64,000 nt of DNA from Microbacterium sp. AB (GTDB taxonomy: Bacteria > Actinomycetota > Actinomycetes > Actinomycetales > Microbacteriaceae): positions 62,001 to 126,000 of the forward strand of contig NZ_CP118157.1 in NCBI RefSeq assembly GCF_032878875.1, in the 5' to 3' direction. Both the position numbers and the translations under genes were made by a program. The notes under the pieces were generated by a model. It saw only the letters and a list, made by a program, of their open reading frames with translations. It was not told the DNA's origin and did no database searches. Below, piece after piece: positions 1-10,684 of the stretch (positions are counted from its first letter, which is position 1; each line of letters begins with the position of its first letter).

Positions 1-208
1 CCTCTCCGAGGCACCCGCGGCGGGCGTGCAGAACGAGCGCAGGGCGATCCCGCGGATCATGACGACCGCGACGGTCGGGATGGTCGCGGTGACGGTCGGT
101 CTGACGGTGTTCGCCGGTCCGCTGTACGAGGTGTGCGAGCGCATCGGCCAGTCGCTCCTGGAGCCCATCTCCCTCGTCCAGCTCGAGAACGCGGAGGACG
201 AGTCATGA
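1..208 (+). CDS. mrpD: Na+/H+ antiporter subunit D (MrpD/MnhD), C-terminal end only
   Basis: Only the last ~69 residues lie in the window; the gene enters from the left edge. The fragment ends in a hydrophobic helix followed by a VFAGPLYE segment, typical of the C-terminus of MrpD, a NuoL/M/N-like membrane subunit of the multi-subunit Mrp cation/proton antiporter. Identity rests mainly on context: its TGA overlaps the ATG of mrpE by 4 bp, and mrpE-mrpF-mrpG follow in the standard order. Function (proton-driven Na+ efflux, pH and salt tolerance) is known for the family. The N-terminal bulk and the active-site Lys/Glu residues are outside the window. Confidence 0.8.
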   Translation, partial: LSEAPAAGVQNERRAIPRIMTTATVGMVAVTVGLTVFAGPLYEVCERIGQSLLEPISLVQLENAEDES

Positions 209-798
209 GCCCGGACACCCCGCGCAGCATCCGGCGCCAGTTCTGGTCGCAGCTTCCGTTCTTCCTCTGGCTCGTCGTGCTGTGGATGCTGCTGTGGGGC
301 CAGTTCACGGTGCTCGCGGCCCTCACGGGAATCGTGATCGCGGTCTTCGTGACGACGGTGTTCCGCCTTCCGACGGCCGACCTGTCGGGGCGCGTGAACC
401 TCTGGTACGGCTTCCTGTTCGCCGTCGCGTTCCTCGCCGCCCTCGCCCGCGGAGCGCTGACGGTCGCCTGGCAGACGGTCGCCCCCGGCCATCCCGGCAC
501 CGCGATCGTCCGCGTGCCGCTGCGGGTGGACGACGACCTCATCATGACCCATGCGGCCGTGGCGAACTCGCTCGTCCCCGGCTCCCTCGTGGTCGAGGCC
601 GATCGGGAGAACCGCGTGCTCTACCTGCACGTGATCGGGGTGACCTCGGCGGAGGACGTCGAACGCCAGCGCCGCATCGCGCAGCGCTGGGAGGAGCGCG
701 CGGTGCTCGCGGTGGGGTCGCGCGCGCACGTCGCGCTCATCCGGTCGGACGCCCCGCCCGTCGTGGACCGCATCGCCGCGGAAGGGGGAGGACGATGA
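205..798 (+). CDS. mrpE: Na+/H+ antiporter subunit E (MrpE/MnhE)
   Basis: A 197-residue protein, slightly longer than the usual ~160, starting at the ATG that overlaps the mrpD stop (ATGA). A basic N-terminus is followed by two close hydrophobic segments (about residues 14-50), a third around 65-90, and a soluble C-terminal domain containing a VANSL..PGSL segment, which is the conserved core of MnhE. It is a small membrane subunit of the Mrp antiporter and is needed for assembly rather than ion translocation. It is translationally coupled on both sides: its TGA overlaps the mrpF ATG at 795. Confidence 0.93.
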   Translation: MSPDTPRSIRRQFWSQLPFFLWLVVLWMLLWGQFTVLAALTGIVIAVFVTTVFRLPTADLSGRVNLWYGFLFAVAFLAALARGALTVAWQTVAPGHPGTAIVRVPLRVDDDLIMTHAAVANSLVPGSLVVEADRENRVLYLHVIGVTSAEDVERQRRIAQRWEERAVLAVGSRAHVALIRSDAPPVVDRIAAEGGGR

Positions 799-1061
799 AT
801 CCGCTCGTCATCGCCATCCTCGCGGTCTTCGCCGTCGCGTCCGCCCTGACGATCGTCAGGATGGTCATCGGTCCCTCGATCCTCGATCGCGCGGTCGCGA
901 GCGACGTGCTGCTGACGATGGTGCTGTGCGTCCTCGGCGCCGAGGCCGTCATCAACCAGCACACGCGCACGCTGCCGGTCATGCTCATCATCGCGGCGAT
1001 CGGCGTCTTCGGATCGATCGCCGTCGCCCGTTTCGTCGCCAGGAAGGAGCGGGACCGATGA
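795..1061 (+). CDS. mrpF: Na+/H+ antiporter subunit F (MrpF/MnhF)
   Basis: An 88-residue protein, the normal size for MrpF, with three predicted membrane helices (about 3-25, 33-53, 58-80). The RMVIGPSILDRAVASD segment between helices 1 and 2 is the family signature. It is a small integral-membrane subunit of the Mrp complex. Start and stop both overlap neighbouring genes by 4 bp, so it should be translated stoichiometrically with mrpE and mrpG. Confidence 0.94.
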   Translation: MNPLVIAILAVFAVASALTIVRMVIGPSILDRAVASDVLLTMVLCVLGAEAVINQHTRTLPVMLIIAAIGVFGSIAVARFVARKERDR

Positions 1062-1405
1062 GCCTCGACGACGTCCTCGACACCGCGGCGCTCGTGCTCG
1101 TGCTCGCCGGCGCGCTGCTGTGCCTCACCGCCGCCATCGGCCTGCTGCGCTTCGCCGACGTGCCGTCCCGGCTGCACGCCGCGACGAAGCCCCAGGTGCT
1201 CGGGCTGCTGCTCATCTCCGTCGCGATCGCGCTGTCGCTGCGCTCGTGGTCCGTCCTCGCGGCGCTCGTCCCGATCGTCGTCATCCAGATGGCGACCGCG
1301 CCGCTCTCGGCCCATATGGTCGGACGTCAGGCGTACCGCAACGGCACGATCGACCGCGAGAACCTCGTCATCGACGAGATCGCCGAGGAGGACGACCGCA
1401 TCTGA
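1058..1405 (+). CDS. mrpG: Na+/H+ antiporter subunit G (MrpG/MnhG)
   Basis: A 115-residue protein with three hydrophobic helices. The GLLRFADVPSRLHAATK segment after helix 1 is the MrpG signature. It is the last gene of the mrp operon, and its ATG overlaps the mrpF stop. The acidic C-terminal tail is cytoplasmic by the usual topology. The operon ends here: the next gene (ald) is convergent, and a hairpin covers both stop codons. Confidence 0.94.
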   Translation: MSLDDVLDTAALVLVLAGALLCLTAAIGLLRFADVPSRLHAATKPQVLGLLLISVAIALSLRSWSVLAALVPIVVIQMATAPLSAHMVGRQAYRNGTIDRENLVIDEIAEEDDRI

Positions 1406-1433
1406 CCCCGCGGCGTGCGGCGCGACGGGGTCA
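1403..1433. terminator. Bidirectional hairpin between mrpG and ald
   Basis: TGACCCCG (1403-1410) and CGGGGTCA (1426-1433) form an 8-bp perfect stem with a 15-nt loop. The stem contains both stop codons: TGA of mrpG and, on the other strand, TGA of ald. There is no T-tract, as is common for high-GC actinobacteria. Its role as a shared terminator is inferred from the convergent layout. Confidence 0.55.
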
Positions 1434-2528
1434 GCTCGCGAGCACGTAGCCGAGGGCCGCGGCGACGCCCGCGTTGGCGACGGCGCCGGCGCGGACGTTG
1501 AGGCCCCGTGCGAGAGCGGGGTCCGCGGCGGAGGCGGCGTCCCATCCGCGATCGGCGATCGCGGCGATGTACGGCAGCGTCGCGTTGGTGAGCGCGCGCG
1601 TGGAGGTCTCGGGAGCGGCCCCCGGCATGTTGGCGACGCAGTAGTAGAGGGCGTCGTGCACGCGGAAGGTGGGATCGTCGTGGGTCGTCGCGTGCGAGTG
1701 CTCGAAGCACCCGCCCTGGTCGATCGCGATGTCGACGAGCACCGCGCCGGGCTTCATCCCGGCGACCATCTCGTCCGTCACGAGCTTGGGCGCCGCGGCT
1801 CCCGGGATGAGCACGGAGCCGATGACGAGGTCGGCGGTGCGGAGCGCCTCGGCGATCGCGTATCGCGTGGAGTGCCGCGTCTGCAGCGCGCCGCCGTAGC
1901 GCTGCTCGAGCTCGCGCAGGCGCGGCAGGCTCACGTCGATCACCGTCACCTGGGCGCCGAGCCCCAGCGCGCTCGCGGCCGCGTGCTCGCCGGCCACCCC
2001 GCCGCCGATCACGACGACGTCCGCGCGTGGCGCCCCCGCGACGCCGCCCAGGAGCATCCCGCGGCCGCCCTGGGGGGAGAGGAGGTGGTACGAGCCGACG
2101 ACCGTCGACAGGCGCCCGGCGACCTCGCTCATGGGCGTGAGCAGCGGCAGCGACCGGTCGGCGAGCTGCACCGTCTCGTACGCCACGGCGGTCGTCCCGG
2201 ATGCGAGGAGCGCGTCGGTCAGGGGGCGATCGGCCGCGAGGTGCAGATAGGCGAAGAGCGTGAGGTCGTCGCGGAGATAGGCGTACTCGGCGTCGACGGG
2301 CTCCTTCACCTTGACGAGCAGCTCCGATTCGCCCCAGACCGCCGACGGGTCGGCGACGATGCGCGCGCCGGCTGCCGCGTAGTCGTCGTCGGAGAGGTGG
2401 GAGCCCGATCCCGCGCCGGCCTGCACGATCACGTCGTGGCCGTGCCGCAGGAGCGCGTCGACGCCCGCGGGGGTGATCGCGACGCGGTTCTCGTTGTTCT
2501 TGATCTCGGTGGGGATGCCGACCCTCAT
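1431..2528 (-). CDS. ald: Alanine dehydrogenase
   Basis: A 365-residue enzyme (family about 370) that converts L-alanine and NAD+ reversibly to pyruvate, ammonia and NADH. Visible landmarks match the Mycobacterium tuberculosis enzyme: N-terminal MRVGIPTEIK, substrate-binding R15, K75 in VKVKEPVDAEY and catalytic H96 in FAYLHLA. A Rossmann glycine motif (VIGGGVAGEHAA) follows near residue 172. The ATG has a GAGGAG ribosome-binding site 5 nt upstream. An Lrp-type regulator is divergently transcribed from the shared ~130-bp region, an arrangement also found in mycobacteria, where the regulator AldR controls ald. Alanine-responsive control is therefore likely but inferred. Confidence 0.96.
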   Translation of the reverse strand: MRVGIPTEIKNNENRVAITPAGVDALLRHGHDVIVQAGAGSGSHLSDDDYAAAGARIVADPSAVWGESELLVKVKEPVDAEYAYLRDDLTLFAYLHLAADRPLTDALLASGTTAVAYETVQLADRSLPLLTPMSEVAGRLSTVVGSYHLLSPQGGRGMLLGGVAGAPRADVVVIGGGVAGEHAAASALGLGAQVTVIDVSLPRLRELEQRYGGALQTRHSTRYAIAEALRTADLVIGSVLIPGAAAPKLVTDEMVAGMKPGAVLVDIAIDQGGCFEHSHATTHDDPTFRVHDALYYCVANMPGAAPETSTRALTNATLPYIAAIADRGWDAASAADPALARGLNVRAGAVANAGVAAALGYVLAS

Positions 2529-2623
2529 GGATGCTCCTCGTCGTGTTCGGCCCGGGCGCGGGCGCTCCTCGTGCCGACAGGATCGCAGCTTCTTCGTTTC
2601 CGGAGGGTTAACACGGGAGATCC

Positions 2624-2652
2624 TTCACCTCAGCGTCGTCTCTGGATAGTCT
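2624..2652 (+). promoter_or_regulatory. Leaderless promoter of the Lrp-type gene
   Basis: TTCACC (2624-2629), a 17-bp spacer and TAGTCT (2647-2652) fit an actinobacterial housekeeping promoter. The -10 ends 7 nt before the ATG at 2660 and no ribosome-binding site is visible, so transcription should start at or next to the start codon. A TTAACAC site lies just upstream at 2608-2614. Confidence 0.5.
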
Positions 2653-2659
2653 TTGCCGC

Positions 2660-3169
2660 ATGACCGGCATCCGACCCCGCCCACCGGCGAAGGATCTTCG
2701 CCGTCCCGAGCTCGACGAGCTGGACGAGCGGATCGTCGGGATCCTCGCGGACGACGGCCGCATCACGAACGCCGATCTCGCGGCCACGCTCGACGTCGCC
2801 CCGTCCACGGCCCATGCGCGCATGCGTTCGCTCGTGGACCGCGGCGTGATCACGGGCTTCCACGCGAGCGTCGACCAGGAGCTGCTCGGACGGGGGCTCC
2901 AGGCGATCGTCGGGGTGACGCTGCGGCCCGGCGCCCGCCACGACAGCATCGTCGCGTTCGCGGACGAGGTCCGCCGTCTGCCGCAGGTGCTGCAGCTGTT
3001 CTTCATCGGGGGCTCCGACGACTTCCTCGTGCACATCGCGGTCGAGGGCGCGTCGGACGTGCGGCAGTTCGTCGTCGAGCACCTCTCCGCGCAGCGGTAC
3101 GTCGCCACGACGCGCACGAGCATCATCTTCGAGTACCACCGCAACGCCGTCGCGGCGCCGTTCCGCTGA
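2660..3169 (+). CDS. Lrp/AsnC family transcriptional regulator
   Basis: A 169-residue protein with an N-terminal AsnC-type helix-turn-helix (about residues 18-65; DERIVGILADDGRITNADLA then APSTAHARMRSL) and a C-terminal RAM/ligand-binding domain (about 85-160; GVTLRPGARHD and FFIGGSDDFLVHIA). It is divergent from ald and probably controls it in response to alanine or another amino acid, like AldR. The methionine importer operon starts downstream, so a wider amino-acid regulon is possible. The start codon is an ATG with a likely leaderless promoter. Confidence 0.9.
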   Translation: MTGIRPRPPAKDLRRPELDELDERIVGILADDGRITNADLAATLDVAPSTAHARMRSLVDRGVITGFHASVDQELLGRGLQAIVGVTLRPGARHDSIVAFADEVRRLPQVLQLFFIGGSDDFLVHIAVEGASDVRQFVVEHLSAQRYVATTRTSIIFEYHRNAVAAPFR

Positions 3170-3172
3170 TCT

Positions 3173-3229
3173 CCTCCGGCGACCGGGCGACCGTCTCTGT
3201 TGCGTCGCGTGTCGTCCGGTTGGCGGAGG
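3173..3229 (+). terminator. Two-part stem-loop after the Lrp-type gene
   Basis: ACCGGGCGAC (3182-3191) pairs with GTCGTCCGGT (3211-3220), 10 bp with one G-U pair. The flanks CCTCCG (3173-3178) and CGGAGG (3224-3229) add a 6-bp basal stem across a small internal loop. It begins 4 nt after the stop codon and has no T-tract. Most simply it ends the regulator transcript. It overlaps the proposed metQ promoter, so it could instead belong to a longer metQ leader. Confidence 0.45.
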
Positions 3230-3250
3230 GCGCCGGCGTCTGCCTACGGT
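3220..3250 (+). promoter_or_regulatory. Candidate promoter of metQNI
   Basis: TTGGCG (3220-3225), a 19-bp spacer and TACGGT (3245-3250) lie 28 bp upstream of the metQ start. The -10 matches TANNNT. The long spacer lowers confidence. No SAM riboswitch core is recognisable between here and the start codon. Confidence 0.35.
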
Positions 3251-3277
3251 GGGGGTCCTGCACCAGAGGAGCACCAC

Positions 3278-4204
3278 ATGGCATTCCGTTTCCGTACCCT
3301 CGCGCCCATCGCCGCGGTGGGCATCCTGGCCCTCGCCGGCTGCGCGTCGGACAGCGAGCCCGCGTCCAGCGGCGACCCCGACACGAGCGCCGAGGACACC
3401 CTCGGCACGGCGGACGACCCGGTACAGCTCGGCGTCGTCGGCGCGAGCGACCCGTACTGGGCGGTCTACGAGGAGGCCGTCGAGGCGGAGGGCATCGAGC
3501 TCGACATCGTCGACTTCACCGAGTACACGCAGCCCAACCCCGCGCTGAGCCAGGGGGAGCTGGACATCAACCAGTTCCAGCACATCCAGTACCTCGCGGA
3601 CTACAACGTCTCCGCGGGCGACGACCTCCAGCCCATCGGCGCCACGGCGATCTACCCGCTCGGGCTGTACTCCGAGAAGTACGACAGCGTCGAAGACATC
3701 CCCGACGGCGAGACGGTCGTCGTCCCGAACGACACGGTGAACCAGGCGCGCGGACTTCTCGTGCTGCAGTCGGCTGGCCTCATCGCGCTGGAGGACGGCG
3801 GAAGCTCGTTCTCGTCGCTCGACGACATCGTCGAGGACGACTCCCGCGTCGAGGTGGAGGCGCTCGACGCCGCCATCACGGTCACGTCGCTTCCCGACGT
3901 CGCCGCCGCGATCGTCAACAACGACTTCCTCGACAACGCGGACCTGACGTCGGACGACGCCATCGCGGCGGACGACCCCTCGGACCCGTCGGCGCTGCCC
4001 TACGTCAACATCTTCGCCGTGCGCGCGGACGACGTCGACAACGAGGTCCTGAACCGGCTCGTCGAGATCTACCAGTCGAACCAGGACGTGCTCGACGGCG
4101 TGCAGGAGGCATCCGGCGGCACCGCCGTGTTCGCGACCACGCCCGTCGACGAGCTGCAGGCGTCGCTCGTCGAGGTCGAGGAGGCCGTCGAAGCCAACCA
4201 GTGA
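3278..4204 (+). CDS. metQ: Methionine ABC transporter substrate-binding lipoprotein (MetQ/NlpA)
   Basis: A 308-residue protein starting at an ATG with AGAGGAG 6 nt upstream. A lipoprotein signal ends in LAGC with the lipidated Cys at residue 22, followed by an Asp/Ser-rich linker. The mature domain has NlpA-family features: a GVVGASDPYW opening, FTEYTQPNPAL, and the DINQFQHIQYL segment that lines the ligand pocket. It should deliver D/L-methionine to MetNI at the outer face of the membrane. It is first in the operon, whereas metNIQ is the commoner order, and is separated from metN by a strong hairpin that may raise its expression over the other two. Confidence 0.93.
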   Translation: MAFRFRTLAPIAAVGILALAGCASDSEPASSGDPDTSAEDTLGTADDPVQLGVVGASDPYWAVYEEAVEAEGIELDIVDFTEYTQPNPALSQGELDINQFQHIQYLADYNVSAGDDLQPIGATAIYPLGLYSEKYDSVEDIPDGETVVVPNDTVNQARGLLVLQSAGLIALEDGGSSFSSLDDIVEDDSRVEVEALDAAITVTSLPDVAAAIVNNDFLDNADLTSDDAIAADDPSDPSALPYVNIFAVRADDVDNEVLNRLVEIYQSNQDVLDGVQEASGGTAVFATTPVDELQASLVEVEEAVEANQ

Positions 4205-4210
4205 CGTGAC

Positions 4211-4249
4211 ATGGGCGCGTGCGCGATGATGAATCGCGCACGCGCCCAT
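4211..4249 (+). other. Perfect 17-bp intercistronic hairpin between metQ and metN
   Basis: ATGGGCGCGTGCGCGAT (4211-4227) is followed by the loop GATGA and then the exact reverse complement (4233-4249). It starts 6 nt after the metQ stop codon and ends 22 nt before the metN ATG. No T-tract follows. Such a structure typically protects the 3' end of the upstream message or causes partial termination, giving more binding protein than transporter. That role is inferred. Confidence 0.8.
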
Positions 4250-4271
4250 CGCCGTCCCGACGAGGAACTCC

Positions 4272-5305
<1,034 letters not shown>

Positions 5306-5309
<4 letters not shown>

Positions 5310-5977
5310 ACGATCTCCTCGCACAGCTCGCCGACCTCGCCCCCGACCTGTTCGAGCAGACGGGCATCACCCTGTGGCTGGTCGCCGCCTCGCTCGTGAT
5401 CGGCGGCATCGGCGGGCTGGTCGTCGGCACGGCCATCACCGTCACCCGCCGGGGCGCGATCCTCGAGCAGCCGGTGGTCTACTGGATCCTCAACGCGCTC
5501 GTCAACACGATCCGTCCCATCCCCTTCATCATCTTCCTCGTCGCGCTGCAGCCCCTGGCCCGCGTCGTGGTGGGCAGGGGCATCGGCAACGAGGCGATCA
5601 TCTTCACGCTGTCCATCGCCGCGACGTTCGGCATCGCGCGCATCGTCGAGCAGAACCTCGTCACGGTCGATCCCGGCGTGATCGAGGCCGCCCGCTCGGT
5701 CGGCGCGAGCCCGTGGCGGATCATCCGCACCGTCATCCTGCGAGAGGGACTCGGCCCGCTCATCCTCGGGTACACGTTCGCCACCGTCTCGATCATCGAC
5801 ATGTCGGCGGTCGCGGGAGTCGCGGGCGGTCAGGGCCTCGGAAACTATGCCCTCGCCTACGGATACCGGCAGTTCGACGACGTCGTCACGTGGTCGGCGC
5901 TCATCATCATCATCGTCATCACGCAGTTCGTGCAGGGCTTCGGGAACGTCCTCGCGCGCCGCATCCTGCGGCGCTGA
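5306..5977 (+). CDS. metI: Methionine ABC transporter permease
   Basis: A 223-residue membrane protein with about five transmembrane helices, the standard MetI size. The EAA loop that docks on the ATPase is visible as EAARSVGASPWRIIRTV (about residues 131-147), followed by the family segment FATVSIIDMSAVAGVAGGQG. It forms the channel of the MetNIQ importer. The ATG overlaps the metN stop codon. Confidence 0.95.
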
Positions 5978-6009
5978 GCGGAGGACGCGCGGGGTCTTCG
6001 GCCACGTTC

Positions 6010-6040
6010 GGATATATACTGACCGACGAGCGGGGATATA
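6010..6040 (+). promoter_or_regulatory. Promoter and putative autoregulatory operator of vapBC
   Basis: GGATATA occurs twice, at 6010-6016 and 6034-6040, in an unusually AT-rich patch. A good -10 hexamer, TATACT (6015-6020), overlaps the first copy. The pair sits just upstream of the GGAGG ribosome-binding site of vapB. Type II antitoxins normally repress their own promoter by binding such repeats; the assignment here is inferred. Confidence 0.45.
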
Positions 6041-6052
6041 CGGAGGTGGCGC

Positions 6053-6259
6053 ATGACGAAGACGATCGTCGACATCGACGACGCGTTGCTGGAGCGTGCC
6101 ATGGAGCTCACGGGCAGCGCCACGAAGAGGGCTGCGGTCAACGAGGCCCTGGCGCAGGTCGTGCGACGGCATGAGGCGCTTGGCTACATCGATCTGGTCC
6201 AGGGCGGCCTGGTCGTGGAGCTGGACGACCCAGAGGTGACTCGCGGCGCCCAGCGATGA
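6053..6259 (+). CDS. vapB: VapB-type antitoxin
   Basis: A 68-residue protein with a strong GGAGG site 6 nt before the ATG. The N-terminal half (KTIVDIDDALLERAMELTG then SATKRAAVNEALAQVV) is a ribbon-helix-helix DNA-binding unit of the VapB/DUF2191 type. The acidic C-terminal tail (about 48-68) should wrap the toxin. Its stop overlaps the start of the PIN-domain toxin gene by 4 bp, the usual antitoxin-first arrangement. It should neutralise VapC and repress the operon. Confidence 0.85.
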   Translation: MTKTIVDIDDALLERAMELTGSATKRAAVNEALAQVVRRHEALGYIDLVQGGLVVELDDPEVTRGAQR

Positions 6260-6696
6260 GGCTGCTGTACCTCGTCGACAACTCGGTCCTGCAGCGGGTG
6301 GCGCGTTCCGAGGCCGTCGCCGGGGCGCTCATCGACCTCACCGCGACAGGAGACCTCGCAGGCTGTCTTCCTCAGCTTCTGGAGGAGGGGTACTCGGCGC
6401 GGTCGGCCGACGACCACGGAACCATCGTCGATGCGAGCCGTCGCGCGAGGGTGTTCCTGCCGCCCGACGGACGCGTCGCCGAGTTGGCGCTCGATCTGCA
6501 ACGCCGTCTCTTCCGCGCGGGCAAGGGGCGCGCCGTGGGAGTGAGCGATCTTCAGATCGCGGCAACGGCCATCCGGTACACCGACGCATCCACCACGGTC
6601 GAAGTCGTGCACTACGACCACGACTTCGAGCACGTCGCCGCGGTGAGCCCGGCGTTCTCGCATCGGTGGATCGTGCAGGCAGGCGCAGCGGACTGA
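6256..6696 (+). CDS. vapC: VapC-type PIN-domain ribonuclease toxin
   Basis: A 146-residue PIN-domain protein. The acidic metal-binding residues of the fold are present: D8 in YLVDNSVLQR, E43/E44 in LLEEGY, D98 in VSDLQIAA, and D121/D123 in HYDHDFEHV near the end. It is expected to be a Mg2+/Mn2+-dependent RNase cleaving tRNA or rRNA when freed from VapB. The pair lies between the methionine importer and convergent argG, with no remnants of a mobile element visible. Target specificity cannot be read from the sequence. Confidence 0.85.
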   Translation: MRLLYLVDNSVLQRVARSEAVAGALIDLTATGDLAGCLPQLLEEGYSARSADDHGTIVDASRRARVFLPPDGRVAELALDLQRRLFRAGKGRAVGVSDLQIAATAIRYTDASTTVEVVHYDHDFEHVAAVSPAFSHRWIVQAGAAD

Positions 6697-6802
6697 GTAG
6701 CGCGGCACCGCGCCGGGCCTTCGAGACCGCGCCGGTCCGCTCTCGTCCTCCAGGATGAGACGCAGTCGCGCGCTGTCCGATGCAGACGAGATCGCCGCCG
6801 GC

Positions 6803-9060
<2,258 letters not shown>

Positions 9061-9115
9061 CCGCGGCCGCACGGGAGAGGAGCAGCGCCGCGTCCCGACG
9101 CGCGCCTCCGGGCGT

Positions 9116-10537
9116 TCACGTGCGTCGCGGGGGAGCAGCCGCCCGGAACGACGGCGCGAGCGAGACCGCGAGCGCGATCGCCGACGCGACGGCGCACGCG
9201 AGGAGCGCCGCCCGCAGGGAGGCGGGCGAGCCGACGCCGGCCGCGCCGAGCAGGATGCCCGTGGCGAGGGCGATGAGGTAGGTCGCCGAGAGCCGCTGGG
9301 TGAGCTGGAGGAACGACGCCGCCACGCCGTGGAGGCCCGGCGGGGCGAAGGAGAGCGTCATCACCCGCAGGGGCGGCTCGACCAGGCCGCCCGACGCCCC
9401 GAGCCCCACCTGCGCGATCGCCGTGAGGACGAACAGGGTGCCGTCCGGGACGAGCGGGGCGGCGATCGCGACGGCCGCGATGAGCGCGCCCTGCAGCGAC
9501 AGCCCGAGCGGCACCGTGCTCGGGCCGAGCCGCGCGAAGATCCGCTGGCTGAACAGCGACACGGCCAGTCGCGCGAGCGCGCCCGGGGCGAAGACGAGGG
9601 CGATCGTGAGCGCGGACAGATCGGGCCGCTGCAGGAAGTACACCGTCGCGACCGACCCGAGGGCGAGCGTCGCGCCGAACCACGTCATCGCGACGACGTT
9701 GCCGGCCACGAAGCCGCGCGATCGGATGAGGGCGGGGGCGAAGAGCGGCACGCGCCCGCGTGCGGCGTGGCGCCGCTCCCAGAGCGCGAGCGCGGCGGCC
9801 GCGATCCCGCATCCGGCGACGAGCCCCACGACGACCGGGGCGGGGAGGCCGGGCTCGATCACCGGAAGCGTCACCGCGAGCACGATGCCGCCGAGCAGGC
9901 CGATCGCCGGGAGGTCGAGCGAGACGCGCGCGTGCGAGCCGGAGCCGCGCGGCAGCCCGCGCCGTCCGAGCCACAGCGCGAGCCCGGCGAACGGGAGCGG
10001 CAGGAACAGCACGAGGCGCCAGGCGGCCTCCGGCGGCGTCGACCCGAGCGCGACGGCCGACGCGATCGGGCCCAGGAAGCCGGCGAGCGCGCCGACGGCC
10101 GTGTAGGCGCCGAGGGCGCGGAGCCGGGCGGCGCCGAGGAAGAGGTCCTGGATGGCGCCGAGCACCTGGGCGCTGATGACCCCGGCGCCGAGGCCCTGCA
10201 CGAGGCGTGCGGCGACGAGCACGCCGATGCCGGGCGCCGCGACGGCGAGGACGCCTCCGACGAGGAAGGTCCCGAGCCCGACGGCGAAGAGCCCGCGGCG
10301 GCCGTAGGCGTCGCCGAGCCTGCCGCCCGGCACGAGCCCGAGGCCGAAGGTGAGGGAGAACGAGGCGAGGAGCCACTGCACGCCGGGCGTCCCGCCGCCG
10401 AGCGTCGAGCTGACGGCGGGCACCGTGTAGGTGATCGCCGTCGCGTCGAAGAGCGTCGCGAAGCCCGCGGCCAGGCACGCCCAGAGCGCCGCCCGCGAGG
10501 AGCCGTCCGCCGCGTCGGGGCGCGCGGACGATGACAT
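9116..10537 (-). CDS. MFS transporter, DHA2 (14-helix drug:H+) type
   Basis: A 473-residue transporter with about 14 hydrophobic helices. The MFS loop motif GGRLGDAYGRRG lies after helix 2, and motif C-like ARLVQGLGAGVISAQVLGAI follows, both typical of DHA2 multidrug or antiseptic exporters. It should export a hydrophobic or cationic compound in exchange for protons. No TetR- or MarR-type regulator is adjacent. It is divergent from the M20 peptidase gene, and the start is an ATG at 10537. The substrate cannot be predicted. Confidence 0.85.
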   Translation of the reverse strand: MSSSARPDAADGSSRAALWACLAAGFATLFDATAITYTVPAVSSTLGGGTPGVQWLLASFSLTFGLGLVPGGRLGDAYGRRGLFAVGLGTFLVGGVLAVAAPGIGVLVAARLVQGLGAGVISAQVLGAIQDLFLGAARLRALGAYTAVGALAGFLGPIASAVALGSTPPEAAWRLVLFLPLPFAGLALWLGRRGLPRGSGSHARVSLDLPAIGLLGGIVLAVTLPVIEPGLPAPVVVGLVAGCGIAAAALALWERRHAARGRVPLFAPALIRSRGFVAGNVVAMTWFGATLALGSVATVYFLQRPDLSALTIALVFAPGALARLAVSLFSQRIFARLGPSTVPLGLSLQGALIAAVAIAAPLVPDGTLFVLTAIAQVGLGASGGLVEPPLRVMTLSFAPPGLHGVAASFLQLTQRLSATYLIALATGILLGAAGVGSPASLRAALLACAVASAIALAVSLAPSFRAAAPPRRT

Positions 10538-10684
10538 GCACACGACGGTAGGGGAGGAGGTCGGACGGCAGGGGCCCTGTTTCCCGACGCGTCGGCGTGT
10601 GACGATGTGTGGCGGCAGTCGGCACGCCGGCCCCCGGCGCCGCATACGCTCGGATCGACGCAGCCGACGACGAGAGGGGTCTGC

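Noticed and set aside
3230..3277. SAM riboswitch before metQ
   Set aside because: No SAM-I, SAM-II or SAM-IV core is recognisable and the space after the likely promoter is too short.
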